This document shows, piece by piece, positions 21,430 to 32,999 of a stretch of DNA of 64,000 nucleotides. The translations under genes were made by a program, and so were the position numbers. Numbering within the stretch: position 1 is the stretch's first letter; each line of letters opens with the position of its first letter. The notes below the pieces were generated by a model, which saw only the letters and a program-made list of their open reading frames with translations, was not told the DNA's origin and did no database searches. Source of the DNA: Bostrychus sinensis (Eukaryota; Chordata; Actinopteri; Gobiiformes; Eleotridae); NCBI GenBank assembly GCA_020698575.1, contig CM036245.1, positions 36,013,148 through 36,077,147 of the forward strand, written 5' to 3'.

Positions 21430-21794
21430 GTATCACATTGTGTGGTGAATATAGAAATTACATATAAAGCGTGAATGATTCTTTGATGCAGTTTAACAGT
21501 GCCACTGGACCATAGATAGTAGAAAATATAAAACTCCATGCCATTTGAAATTACACAAAGGGCCGAGATTATCACATGGGTCGGACTTTGGACATGGGTC
21601 AGAATTAGTATTTTGTTTTGTCTATTCTACGTGTGAGCTTGATATGTGTAACCTATGATGATATAATATTGAGACAGTGTGTGACCTAGTGGAGGGATGA
21701 CTGGGTAAGTGTGGAGAGCAGGGCACGGAGAAACTCAGACCACTGCAGCTTCGACTGAAACTAAGAGCATTGTTTCACTTGAGTCATTCTAGAC
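21430..21794. repeat. Duplicated block D, copy D2
   Basis: Similar across its length to 39200-39572 and 53410-53765, including 'gtggtgaatatagaaattac' and the 'gagtcattctagac' end. A different element begins right after that end at 21795. Confidence 0.75.
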
Positions 21795-22000
21795 CAGTGG
21801 TTCACAACCTTTTTTGTCTGGATTATCCCCTGGACTTTTTGTTATACCATGAGTACCTCACTCATAAGTTCTTCACAAAAATACAAATAAATAAAATAAA
21901 AGACATTTTATACAAATTCTCATACATTTTTTCTTTTAAACTCAAATTCAGGATAAAAAAAAACAACAAAAAAACATGCACCTGCCTTTAAAATACAAAA
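21795..22000. mobile_element. hAT-like element start (CAGTGGTT...)
   Basis: The terminus reads CAGTGGTTCACAACC. The 8 bases before it (21787-21794, ttctagac) fit the hAT target preference nTnnnnAn. The right end was not found, so the end coordinate is nominal. Confidence 0.4.
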
Positions 22001-22649
22001 TGAAACAACATACTATTGCTTTATGTGATTTTACTAATATTTGATGTTAAGAAATAAACTTACCAAATAAATAATAATAACAATCTTAATCTCATAATGA
22101 ATTTATAACAAAGAAACATTTTAAAAAACTTTAAATAACTCTTAAAGTCTCTTTATAGTTCTTCTGTTGGTGAGATTTTGACATTCACAAGTTCAAGGAA
22201 TGTGACTTGGTTTAAAAACCTGTGCCTGTGTCCTCACTAATAATATACTATAGGCCATATTTCTTCAAAACAGGTCTGTTTAAGCAGGATTTAGTCTTGG
22301 TTGTAGTCCTGGCTTAGTCTTGTTTTAGACCTGCTGTAGTCCTGGTTTAGACCTGATAATAATGAAATAATAATCATAATGTTAATGGCATAATAAATTT
22401 ACAACAATGAAAAATGTAAATGCTTTGAACTACTATAACTAACTGTTAAACCTAAAAAGAAGTCACAAAATATGTTCAAATAATATTCTTTAGCAGTTCC
22501 ACCTCCTTTTCATCACTGCATCACTTCATTTCTGCACAATATTTTTGCTACCTTTAACTATTAATTTTGCTTAGTCTATGTCTTGGGTCATTATGAGTTC
22601 AATATCATTTGTTATAACTCGTCCCCATTTGGTCCAGGGACCCTAAAAA

Positions 22650-24125
22650 CAATTTTGTGAGTGTGTATAAAGTAGCGCTATAGTTGCATACAGAGTCACA
22701 GAGTCATGACATTTGGAACAAAAAACACTGACATGATGAGGAACATGGCAAAATAACATTGTAGGGCATTATATGTTTCTGTTTCCAAATATCAAATAAT
22801 TTATTGGCAAAAATATAAAAAATGGCCACCTCAATGAGAAACTAATACTCTACATTTTGTCACTGTGTCTCATATGTGAATAGAAAATGTCCTCAATTCA
22901 TTAGCTACAGATTAAGCCCAGGATGAGCTCTGTATCTTAAACAGATCTCCTGCTACAGAAGAAAATATGTCCCATACTCCCAGACAAAGCCAGCTTTTAG
23001 AATCACCATGAGACCATTCCACAGGAAAACTACAGATTTCAGAGAAAAAATACCACTCAGCATTGTTGGATTTGCTTCAAACTTAGCACAGCCACTGTCC
23101 ACAAACCAAAATATTATGTCAGTAAAATTTGTAGCTTGTATCTTTTTAGTTTATGTGATTTAGGGGGTTGAAAAGGGCTAAAATCAGGCTAGTCTGTAAC
23201 TATCAAGTTTCATCATAGGCTTTGAACTGTTAGTGGCAGGTTATTGTTTGTCTTTTTACTTTTTCACACTATGCCAAGTCTTTTAATATGTGTAGCCTTC
23301 AGTTTGTGTATTTTTGTTACCTGTAAAAATCTCAAACTTCTTCCACATCTTGAGTAAAGGATGAGAATAAATCCTACATTCTTGTGGCTCCTGCTGGTGG
23401 CCAATCAGAGACCAGCAACCATTCCCTCTCACATTCATTCAACTTTTAAGACTGGGTTTGAACAGCTTCAGACTGGGTTTAGACCCAGTGTGACCCAGTG
23501 TAACCTAGGTCTGAACCAGCGCAGACAGGGTTTAGACAGTTCCATAATAACTCAGACTAATCTTTTTTTTTTCCCAAGAAGAGCTTCATGTTGAGATTGC
23601 ATTTATTAGTTCCTTAATGCCTGCCACAAACAGTCCAAAGCATATGACTTATTTTGTCTACATCCCTTTTTAAACCCCCTCAATGTCATAAACTAAAAAG
23701 ATACAAGATACAAAGTTTATTGACATAATATTTGGCTTTTGGACAGTGGCTGTGTCAAGTTTGAAGCAAATCCACAAATATTCAGTGGTATTTTTCTCTG
23801 GAATGGTCTGATAGGCGTTCTATGGCCAAATGACCTATACCCAGCCTGGAGGTATGGGACATTTTCAGCTGTAGCAGGAATTGGGGCCATTTTCTATTCA
23901 CATATTAGACAGTAATTCCAATGACACAGTGACAAAGTGTAACAGTTTGCAAAGAGAATTTGTCATGGAGGTGACTTTTTAAATATATTTGCCAATAAAT
24001 TTTTGATATTTGGAAAGTCCTATAATGTGATTTTTGTTCCAAATTTCATGACTGTGTGTGTCTGTACACTCACAAAATTCTGTCTGAGGCTTGTCCTAAA
24101 GAAGTGTTTTTTTTTTTTTTTTTGC
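22650..24125. repeat. Foldback-like insertion with about 0.4-0.5 kb inverted arms
   Basis: About 22650-23180 and 23680-24090 are imperfect inverted copies around a spacer of about 0.5 kb. Shared blocks include 'aaagatacaag' with its complement and a 'tttgccaataaat'-type motif. The element is absent from the corresponding place in the right arm near 29735. No coding sequence. Confidence 0.6.
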
Positions 24126-24699
24126 TGTCCTGAGACAACCCAGTCTCACAGCAAAATCTAAAATAGATACATTGGTCCACATTGCAAAATATGTACATTT
24201 TACAATTTGAACTCTCAAATTGTGACACTGTTACATAATATATGTCCCATTCATTTCTATTGGAGTCATGTGACTTCAGAGTTTCTCCGGTGTTAGGAAA
24301 GAAAACGGCCAACTTTACTCAACTTTTTGAGATAAATTGCAACATTACACTTAAAACCCTATTTTATAACATTTGTAGTGAGAAATATAGGTCTTAATTT
24401 CTTATTATTCAAGTATTAAAATCTTTCCCGTCAGAGTCAAACTGTTAAATAGTCACGTTTTTAATTCACTGCCTTCTCGTTGCCATAGCAACGCTGCCTA
24501 TGTGAATTGCTTTTGGCATCAGTCCACATATCCAATAATATATATACCAGAATGATAATGCTTTTCTTTTGGCTGATTATTTAAACACAATCACATATTT
24601 TATATTTAGATAAATGAGTTTAAAAACACTCAAGTATTGACAACAAAGAGAACCATTTTCAGCGCCCTCTAGTGTTATTTTGTTTGCGGGTCCAAATCT

Positions 24700-24965
24700 C
24701 AACAAAATGTGATATAGATACATTCTTTTACATGGTAAAATGTATACATTTAACAGTTTGAGCTATAAAATTGTTATACTCTTACATAATGTGGCTGGCT
24801 ATTCTTTTCTACCAAAATGTTAGAGATACATTCATTCACGTAGTAAAATGTATACATGTTACAATTTGAGCTATCAAATTGTTTTACTGTTACATAATGT
24901 ATGTCCTGTTCTTTTCTATTGCAGGCACATGACATTTGAGTTTTTGCCTATGTTAGGAAAGAATT
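24700..24965. repeat. Two imperfect direct repeats of the arm end
   Basis: About 24705-24800 and 24825-24965 both repeat the 'gatacatt...taaaatgtatacat...aattg...ttacataatg' order seen at 24160-24270, so the arm terminus has been duplicated locally. Confidence 0.55.
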
Positions 24966-25115
24966 GCAGATATTTTTTTTGTGACAAAATGCAATATTAT
25001 AGAAATACAATTTCTTTTTTCTATCATTTCTGGTAAGAAGTACTAAACTTACTATACTTACGATAATTAATGCAATTTGCATAATGCTGTTTGTTACTGT
25101 AGCATGTCAAAAAAT

Positions 25116-25809
25116 TAGTGCTGTCAATCGATTTAAAATATTAATCAGATTAATCACACTTTTGGACTGTGATTAATCACAATATGTAACTTTGTAGATT
25201 TTCCATGACAATATGCAGCGTTTAGATAAAAAAGAGAGGTTGAGGAGTGTGTTTTTACTTAGATAAAAAAAACACCTCAGAAATAACTTATATTGTAACT
25301 TATATTAACTAATATTGTGAGAGAGCTGCTGCTCTGAGTCAAGAACTGACGCTTTATGAAAAAAAATAAAAAATGCTAATGAATGGTTTGTAGGAGTTTG
25401 TGGCTTGTAGCCCCCCCCCCACCACCACCACCACCACCAAATCAAAAGTTTTACACAAGCCTTGTGAGGGGGGAGAAAGGAGAGGGCTACAGCGGCCAAA
25501 GCAGTGGACTCGTCCTGAAATCAAACCACAAGCAAACGTGAGGCAGGTTCTTTCTCTTCTCTGGACCCGTGGCTCGTTCACCATGAAAGCAAGTCAATGT
25601 TGTGATATCCGTTCATTTCCAAGACGGTCACGCCCCCCCCCCCCACACACACACACTCACACACACACACACACAGCTTCATGCCCTCCAAAGTGTTTTG
25701 AGAAGCGCTGCTGTACGGCAAAACAGATCATGTGATTAACTTGCATTAATAAATTTGAACGCATAACTTTTTTTTTTATTAATTGCATGCATTAATGTTG
25801 ACAGCCCTA
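25116..25809. mobile_element. hAT-like non-autonomous element, 694 bp
   Basis: The left end reads TAGTGCTGTCAAT and the right end, complemented, TAGGGCTGTCAAC, so the terminal inverted repeats match with few differences. The flanks caaaaaat (25108-25115) and caaaagat (25810-25817) agree at 7 of 8 bases, as expected for an 8-bp hAT target duplication. Inside are C-rich and (CA)n tracts (25410-25440 and 25633-25676) and no transposase. Confidence 0.7.
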
Positions 25810-25817
25810 CAAAAGAT

Positions 25818-26930
25818 GTATTAACAAAACGAATATTTATTTACAGCGTCACCTAGTATCATTTCCTGGACTTACACATATACAGCACATAATTGAATTT
25901 TTGTTTTGGCCATAAGAAAAAGGAACTACTCTCAATAATAATCTTTAATAGCAGCAGGGGCCATGCAGGAGGCAAAAAACCAATTTACTGAAAACTGACC
26001 TTTTTGGAAAAACGAGTCCCCTATTTTGAAATTAAAAATGGTGGGGAAATCCCTTTTTCTTTCTCATTTAAAATTGCTTTGAGCTAGAGAGCAGAAATTT
26101 GAGTATGTTAATAGTGACCCCATTTACTATCAGTGTGTCGAATATCAGACTGCTGCAACCTTCCTAAGGGTCAAAGGTTAGGCTAAAGACTCTTGGACGG
26201 CAGAGTTTTTTTTAAAAGTTCCCATCATAGTATACACATAGTATTTAAATATGTTGCACAAAACACTGCCTTCTATCCAGCAGTTTTTGTCCTAACTCAT
26301 TAGGACCTTCCTAAAGCTAACTAGCTTTCCTTAAGGCCTACAGAGGTGAGACTTCTGAATCAGGTTTAAAGGTGTCAGCTGAGGTGCTGACCCAAGATTC
26401 AAGTTATTTCTTTCATTTTTACCTACCATTGTGGACCAAAGTGTCCCAAAATGTGAAACAGTGCCCCTAAGTGAAGGTGACGGTACCCCTTGTTGACCAG
26501 TGACCATTAGCTGCCATTTGGGACCAAAGTGTCCCAAAAAAAAAAAAGTAGTTAGTCGGTGTTTGCACTTGACTTTATTTTGCAGCAATTTTCTATTTTA
26601 AAAAAGTGCCCTAAAATAAATTCATTTTGAGACTCTAAAACGAATTTTAAAAATGAATGTCATGTGGCTAATGTAATGTAAATTTCTGGTGCAGGTAAAT
26701 GTTGCTGTAATGCTGTGCAGCAGTTTCTTTTGTAAAGTGTGTTTCAGCTTTTGGATTTCATTGAATTCTATGAGCCACCGTACATTAGCATCAACGAAGA
26801 AATGTTTTATAAATGAAATACATTTAGCAATTAGGTTATTATTGCAGAAATGTTTAGCTGTTGCTTATTTTACATTTTCCTAATGTGTAACAGCAAGCAA
26901 CCCAACAAGATCTGAAATTGTGAAATGTAT
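25818..26930. other. No gene recognised (spacer of the inverted repeat)
   Basis: Unassigned. It contains a short direct repeat of 'ggaccaaagtgtcccaaaa' near 26433 and 26522. Confidence 0.4.
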
Positions 26931-26976
26931 ACATTTTACCTTGTGGATCAATGTATCTATTTCACATTATGACCTG

Positions 26977-27048
26977 CAAACAAACAAAAAAACAAAAAAA
27001 CAAAAAAAAAAAACAACAACAAACAAACAAACAAACAAACAAAAAAAA
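26977..27048. repeat. (CAAA)n / A-rich simple repeat
   Basis: A-rich tract of CAAA and CAA units inside the right inner arm. Confidence 0.9.
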
Positions 27049-27187
27049 CACTAGTAAAAATGGTTCTCTTTGTTGTCAATACCTGGGTGTTTTTAAACAA
27101 ATTTACCTAACTATAAAAGATGTGATTGTGTTTAAATATGTCACCTGAATCAGCCAAAATAAAAACATTTATTATTATGGTATATAT

Positions 27188-27260
27188 TAGGGATGCACCG
27201 AAATGAAAAGTTATGTCACAACATTCTACTAGGCCTTTAGTGTTTGATTGAGATGGAGGC
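27188..27260. mobile_element. hAT-like terminus (TAGGGATGCACCG...)
   Basis: The phrase TAGGGATGCACCGAAATG is the typical start of fish hAT-like MITEs. The far end is not identified and the end coordinate is nominal. Confidence 0.35.
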
Positions 27261-28019
27261 AGGTAAATTGTCTAATGTTAATCTGCAGGGTGACCTTGTC
27301 ACTAATATAAATGATCAGGTATAGCATATAAGCAATACAAGTAACACAGGCTCCTCCCCCATCTGAGAGAGTGACATCATCACATTCTAGAATCTGAAAA
27401 CAATATGCAGCATTTATATTGATGTTTTAAAATTTTATATGGCAAATATATTTTTTGTTGTAAATAAAAGAATGTTAAACTTAATATACATCAGTTCAAA
27501 TGTGTTTTTAAGATATTATTTTAGACCATTAGAAAACCTCCTCAGTAAAAAAGGTGAATATATATCATCCATATTGACTTGAAATCCTCCATTTAAATGA
27601 TAATACATAATTCATACTCCCCTACTTTCAGTTTCATGTATATTTTACTTGTTCATCTGTATTATTTGTTATATGTGAAAATTTGTTTATGATTATTATA
27701 TTGTTCTATTCATAGAACTATATAAAACTCTATTATTGCAATAAAAAAATTAAAAAAAACACCGCAGCGTAGCTATGGCAACGAGAACGCGGACACTGAC
27801 ACTGACAGGATAAAAGTTATTTTTCAAACTCATAAATGAAAGCTCTTGTGATTTCAATACATGAAGAATAAGAAATTAAGACCTATATTTCTTGCTACAA
27901 ATGTTATAAAATAGGGTTTTAATCCCAAAATAGGCTGTAATGTTGTATTTTATCTCAAAACGTCAGCAAAGTTGGCCATTTTCTTTCCTAACACTGGAGA
28001 AATTCTGAAATGGGACATA

Positions 28020-29631
28020 CAGTAGAAAGAAAAAGTATTGGCACCCTTTGGAAATACTAGAATTTTTGCATGATTTGGTCATAAAATGTGATCTGATCTT
28101 CATCTAAGTCACAACAACAGACAAACACAGTCTGCTTAAACTAATGCTGCAGAAAAAAAAAATTTAAATTCATGTTTTTATTGAGCATTTATGTAAACAA
28201 TCACAGTACAGGGTAGAAACAGTATTGGAACCCCTAGGCTAGTGACCTCTTCAGGAGCTAATTGGAGTTAGGTGTCAGCCAACCTGGAGTCCAATCAGTG
28301 TGAGAAGATTGGAGGAGTGGCTTAAAGTGGCCCTGACCAATAATAAACGCCACCCAGTTTTGAGTTTGCCATTCTGAAGAAGCATTACTTGATGTGAACC
28401 ATGCCTCGCACAAAAGAGCTCTCAGAAAACCTACGAGTAAGAATTGTTGACCTTGCATAAAGCTAGAAAGGGTTACAAAAGTGTCTCTAAGAGCGACTGT
28501 CTTGGAGACTGAATGGAGAAGGTTCAATACTGTGACCACACTGCCTAGGAGTGGTTGTCCTGTAAAGATGACTACAAGAGCACAGCGTAGAATGCTCACT
28601 GAGGCGAAGAAGAATCCTAGAGTGTCAGCTAAAGACTTACAGAAATCTCTGGCACAAGCTAACATCTTTGTTGACAAATCTACAATAGGTAAAACATTAA
28701 ACAAGAATGGAGTTCATGGGAGGACACCACTGAGGAAGCCACTGCTGTCCAAAAAAATATTGCTGCATGTTTAAAGTTTGCAAAAGAGCACCTGGATGTT
28801 CCACAGCTCTACTGGCAAAATATTCTGTGGACAGAGGAAACCAAAGTTGAGCTGTTTGGAAGAAACACACAGCGCTATGTGTGGAGAAAAAAAGGCACAG
28901 CACACCAACATCAAAACCCCATCCCACTGTGAAGTCTGGTGGAGGAGGCATCATGGTTTGGGGCTGCTTTGCTGCCTCAGGGCCTGGACAACTTGCTATC
29001 ATCAACAGTAAAATGAATTTATCTAAACATTTTGCAGGAAAACTTAAGACCATCTGTCCACCAACTGAAGCTCAACAGAGGATGGGTGATGCAACAGGAC
29101 ACTGACTCAAAACATAGAAGCAACAGAATGCAACAACAGAATGGCTTCAACAGAAGAAAATGCTCCTTCTGGAGTGGCCCAGTCAGAGTCCTGACCTCAG
29201 TCTAATTGAGATCCTGTGGCATGACCTCAAAAGAGCGATTCACAGCAGACATCCTAAGAATATTGCTGAACTTAAACAGTTTTGTAAAGAGGAATGGTCC
29301 AAAATTCCTCCTGAGCGTTGTGCAGGTCTGATCTTCACTACAGAAAACAGTTTGGTTGAGGTTAATGCTGCCAAAGGAGGGTCAACCAGTTATTAAATCC
29401 AAAGGTTTCAATAATTTTTCTACCCTGTACTGTTAATGTTTACATAAATGCTCAATAAAAACATGAAAAAATGTCTTTCTTTTTTTTTCTTTTTTTTTCT
29501 GCAGCATTAGTTTAAGCAGACTGTGTTTGTCTGTTGTTGTGATTCAGATGAAGATCAGATCACATTTTATGACCAAATCATGCAAAAATTCTAGTATTTC
29601 CAAGGAGTGCCAATACTTTTTCTTTCAACTG
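28020..29631 (+). mobile_element. Tc1-like transposon, degenerate
   Basis: Long terminal inverted repeats of about 140 bp (28020-28160 and 29500-29631) share 'aagaaaaagtattggca' near the tip and 'agtctgcttaaactaatgct' at the inner end. TA dinucleotides flank both sides (28018-28019; 29634-29635, two bases beyond the clear match). The element interrupts the right inner arm of the inverted repeat, so it is younger than that structure. Confidence 0.85.
28401..29394 (+). pseudogene. Tc1-like transposase pseudogene
   Basis: The start MPRTKELSENLRVRIVDLA is clear but ends in a stop after 19 codons. The helix-turn-helix region follows in other frames. The catalytic domain pieces are recognisable: TEETKVELFGRN, where the first catalytic Asp is replaced by Glu; IMVWGCFAASGPGQL; QQD at about 29095, which then loses frame; WPSQSPDLSLIEILWHDLKRA with the third acid; and the terminal AAKGGSTSY. 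Frameshifts lie near 28480, 28760, 28890 and 29090. It cannot make an active enzyme. Confidence 0.85.
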
Positions 29632-29879
29632 TCTATTATGTAACTGTGTCACAATTTGAGAGCTCAAATTGTAAAATGTACACATTTTGCAGTGTGGACC
29701 AAAATACAGCAAAATATTTTACATTTTGCTGTGAGACTGGGTGGCCTGGGACCAAACTGGGCTGAGTTGGAGCAAATGATATTGAACTTGTAATGGCCCA
29801 AGATATAGACTAATCAAAAATAATAGTGAAAGAAAAAAAAAAAAAAGAGTAGCAAAAATATTGCGTGGATTGGGTCTGG

Positions 29880-31564
29880 CTCCCGCACTATATTTTTCTC
29901 ATCCAAGTCACATCATCATTAAAACCTTTCTTTTTACATTTCAGATATATTTAGAGAGATAAGTTTCTGTGTTGCCTCAGTGGAACTGCTAATGCACCAG
30001 GTCATCTATTTTTTTTTTTTTTTTTTTAGATTTCTGTTCTCTGGTCGTGTGGGTGAGGTCAAATATAAAGTGTGAAGCAAGCAGTTTGTTTTGTTTTGGA
30101 AATTCTCAAATTACACTCTCTCTAACAACCATAGCAACCTATAATCAAGTCAAATTTCCAAAATGTTGTAATCTTAAACTGATTTGTAAAGCTTGTAAAA
30201 GTTAAGAAAACCTTAAAGAAATGTCTAGAAAGTATGTAGTTGGGCAGAGAGCTCCCGAGGGTGGTGGTGTGGGTGGGTGGGTCGGGGGGGGGGGGGGGGG
30301 GGGCAGCTGAGGTAGGCGAGGGTTAGACGACAAGAGACTCTACGTGTTAAGATAAAAAGTGAGTTTATCCCTCGCTCTGTGTGGAGTCCTAGCACCGCTC
30401 TGAGACTGGTGAGCTCCTCGCCAGTATAGAGACCCTCAGCTCATGCTATATAAGGAAGTTGGGGACAACCAGCTACTGAGCTCACTCTAGGCTAACAGAG
30501 GGAGCCCCGCTGTCAGGCCTCAGCTCACACCCCAGGGTTATTCCTTACAGTAAAAGAGAAGCCAGTTAAAGGTGCTATAAGCAGTATATATGTTTTATAT
30601 TTCATATAAATGACCCACATGTGTGCCAAGACATGATGTAAACATGTTTCATGTTTAAATCAAATATTAGTTTTACTGCTAATCCGTACAGCTGAGTTAT
30701 TAACAATTAAAAATATGTTTTACATAATGGCCAAGCTGTTTTTGTTTACATTTTAGTTTTGGTTCTAAAACTGCATTGCCAATCATTCAATCAGAAGAGA
30801 GACCATTGTGAGAAGGCTGACGTGGCTACTAACAAAAAAGGCAAAGAGAAAGGATTTGTCTTCAAGAAGTTTTTATTGTTTTTAAGCCCTAGCTGTTTCC
30901 ACTGGTTTGCTAAGCTAAAAATAAAAAGGTTAACAGAATAGAACAATAGAGCTGGATGTCTGGACACAAAGTTTCAAAAACCCCTCAAAAGCCCCTCCAT
31001 TGAGTGCAACCAGAGTTTTTATTCCTCTTGCAGCCCTCTTTGTGTGACGTAGAGGCTAGGAGCCCCATCTCAAATGTCTGTTAACGTATGGAGCTGCACC
31101 TGTAGCTCGCTCGCTCTGCAGGCTGCACTCAGGCTTATCCTCTTCTTGTCTTGTTGGACTGAGGTGTTAGAGTTTCCATTGTCTATGTCCAGCTGTTTCA
31201 GTTATAAACAGCCTGCTATCATATCCAGTGAAGTCAAAACAACAGAAGTACATCTTTATAATGTTGTAGATATCAAAATGGCAGAATAAGCAGAATTGTG
31301 CAGAATTTATAATTAACATGATGAAAATGGCTCTAACGACTCATATACAGCGTATATAATAGCCCATATGTACTGATTTTAAAGTTTAAGATGTTAAAAT
31401 TAAACTGTTGAATGCAGTGGTTATGTGATTGTGCCATGCCACAGGAAACACACAAGGAGAAATATGACAATACAAATATCTGTCAAACAATTTATGAACC
31501 CTGGAATAAAAGATGGTGGATCAAAAAGGGCTGTGTCTGATGAAATATAAATGGAGATATTGAT
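29880..31564. repeat. Receptor unit 3, duplicated 3' flank with insertion
   Basis: 29890-30190 matches the 3' flanks of units 1 and 2, and 31245-31560 matches 5210-5520. Between them about 30230-31240 is extra sequence not seen in unit 1. It includes a GC-rich part with a 'tatataagg' TATA-like motif near 30449, whose role is unknown. Confidence 0.65.
30284..30303 (+). repeat. Poly-G tract, 20 G
   Basis: Twenty consecutive G residues preceded by GGGT repeats (30270-30281). The stretch has G-quadruplex potential on the plus strand. Confidence 0.95.
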
Positions 31565-32528
31565 CTAGACCGACTGGCTGGCCGACAGTGAAGACATTTC
31601 TTTGGTTTCCACCGTCTCCGAGGGTTCTTTTAGACGCAGAACTTTCCTGCAGATGTTATAGAAGACAGAGCTGGAGAAGTAGTACACCACTGGGTCCAGT
31701 GCACTGTTCAGATAGGTGAAGCTCAGAGTAATAGAATGTACGATAGCCATTTGTTCCATTTCAGCACAGACTTCTGTTTGTGACATAGTATCGACTCTGT
31801 TGATTGCTTTAAACCAAATGGTGAGATGGGTAAGGTTACTTGGAAAAAAGCATACGGTGAAGAGAATCACTATTGTTATCAATAATGACAATGCTTTTTT
31901 AATTCTGGCTTGTTGAGCTATTTGTCTTCTTCTCAGGTGCCGGATGATATTCACTGTGCAGTAGACAATCGCAAGGAAAGGCAAATAGAAGGCAAACAGA
32001 AATGCAAACCCATGCCAGGACCAACCATAAAATCTCACAACTTGACTTGTGAAGTTCCCACAGTAGCCCTTGTTGGTGTTGCTTATTGTGACGAATATAC
32101 TCATTAAAAAAGTCAATAACCAGAGTACAGCTGCTCCACACGCTGTTTTGGAGACACTCAGAAAGTTGATGCGATGATGAGGATGGACCACACGCATGTA
32201 TCTGTCCAAAGCAATAGCTATTAGAAATAGTGTACTCCCAGTGCGATTCATAGCCACCATGAAATGACCGATGTCAGCACAAAGTTCTTCCATATTTCCA
32301 CTCAAAGTTGGAGTTGTAGTAAATGGCACGTAAAGGTAAAGGCAGAAGCAGAAGAAAGTCAGCAATGGCCAGGCTGAAGAGTAGAACCGTGCTGCTCTTC
32401 CATGGCTTCAGATGGAAGCAGAAGATCCACAGAGCAAAGCCATTCCCCAAAGTTCCAATCACAACCTCGGTGATCAGCCATGGAGGCAGGACAGTAGTGA
32501 GAACAGTATTGTTAAAAGTACACTGCAT
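31565..32528 (-). pseudogene. hcar: HCAR-like GPCR, copy 3 (single-base frameshift)
   Basis: Minus strand from ATG 32528 to the stop at 31565. The reading frame is intact through TM1, TM2 and ECL1 (…NFEWKYGRTLC) and then meets TGA at 32274-32276. The homologous codons of copies 1 and 2 show that one extra base next to the TM3 cysteine codon shifts the frame. The second frame then runs cleanly from GHFMVAMNRTGSTLF through DRY, TM4-TM7, DPVVY and a SLSASQSV tail. The rest of the receptor carries no further stop or frame break, so the lesion is recent, polymorphic or an assembly error. The TM3 motif AMNRTGS keeps Arg at the position of human HCAR2 Arg111, unlike copies 1 and 2. Confidence 0.88.
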
Positions 32529-32680
32529 CTTGACCGTGTGCACTCACTTCATCTGCTACATCTCAAATACTGTACAATGCTTTTTAAGGAAGCTTTTTTT
32601 CTAAATGAGTCATGAGGAAACACACTGGTTCCTCATTCCCAGAACTGAGATTTGATTGAATATTCATACCAGAATAATAG
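32529..32680. repeat. Receptor unit 3, duplicated 5' flank
   Basis: Resembles 6490-6640 and 17285-17420, with lower identity than those two show to each other. Homology fades near 32680. Confidence 0.6.
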
Positions 32681-32869
32681 ATGAATAGCCATATATAGCT
32701 GCAACTGATGGGAAGTTTACTTTTATCTTTGGGGTTATATAATGAATATGTGTGCCACTTGGATCTGTTTATGGTGATTTTTGGCAGTCCCAGAGTGCCA
32801 TACCATACCATATATATCATCCTTTTTTGATAGATGGACACATACAGTGAATGTGGAGGATCCTTTTTC

Positions 32870-32985
32870 AGATCCATTGCCACCTAAAACCGGCATCCCC
32901 CAAGGATCTATACTTGGCCCAACCCTATTCTATATTTATATACACAATATCACCTGCACTGCGATAAAGCTAAGTTGGTAGTGCT
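32870..32985 (+). mobile_element. LINE reverse transcriptase fragment
   Basis: The frame encodes TGIPQGSILGPTLFYIYI, the conserved RT palm motif preceding the catalytic YADD of jockey/CR1/Rex1-type elements. Only about 40 codons remain. Confidence 0.65.
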
Positions 32986-32999
32986 CCACCTCTTCAAAC

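Larger units (their letters stand above)
22530..29875. repeat. Nested long inverted-repeat structure
   Basis: Outer arms 22530-22650 and 29735-29875 are inverted copies of each other. Inner arms run at about 24130-24720 and, inverted, 26930-28018 plus 29635-29735. The right inner arm is split by a Tc1 element. The left arm is split by an insertion at 22650-24125. The spacer holds a hAT-like element. The arms are recognised from shared blocks such as 'ttcaatatcatttg', 'cccagtctcacagc' and 'ataacatttgtag'. Confidence 0.65.

Noticed and set aside
28258..29053. Minus-strand frames within the Tc1 element
   Set aside because: Antisense to the transposase pseudogene, with no independent domain.
30440..30545. 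Promoter of an unseen gene at the TATA-like motif near 30449
   Set aside because: No open frame or conserved downstream sequence supports a transcription unit; noted only within the flank entry.
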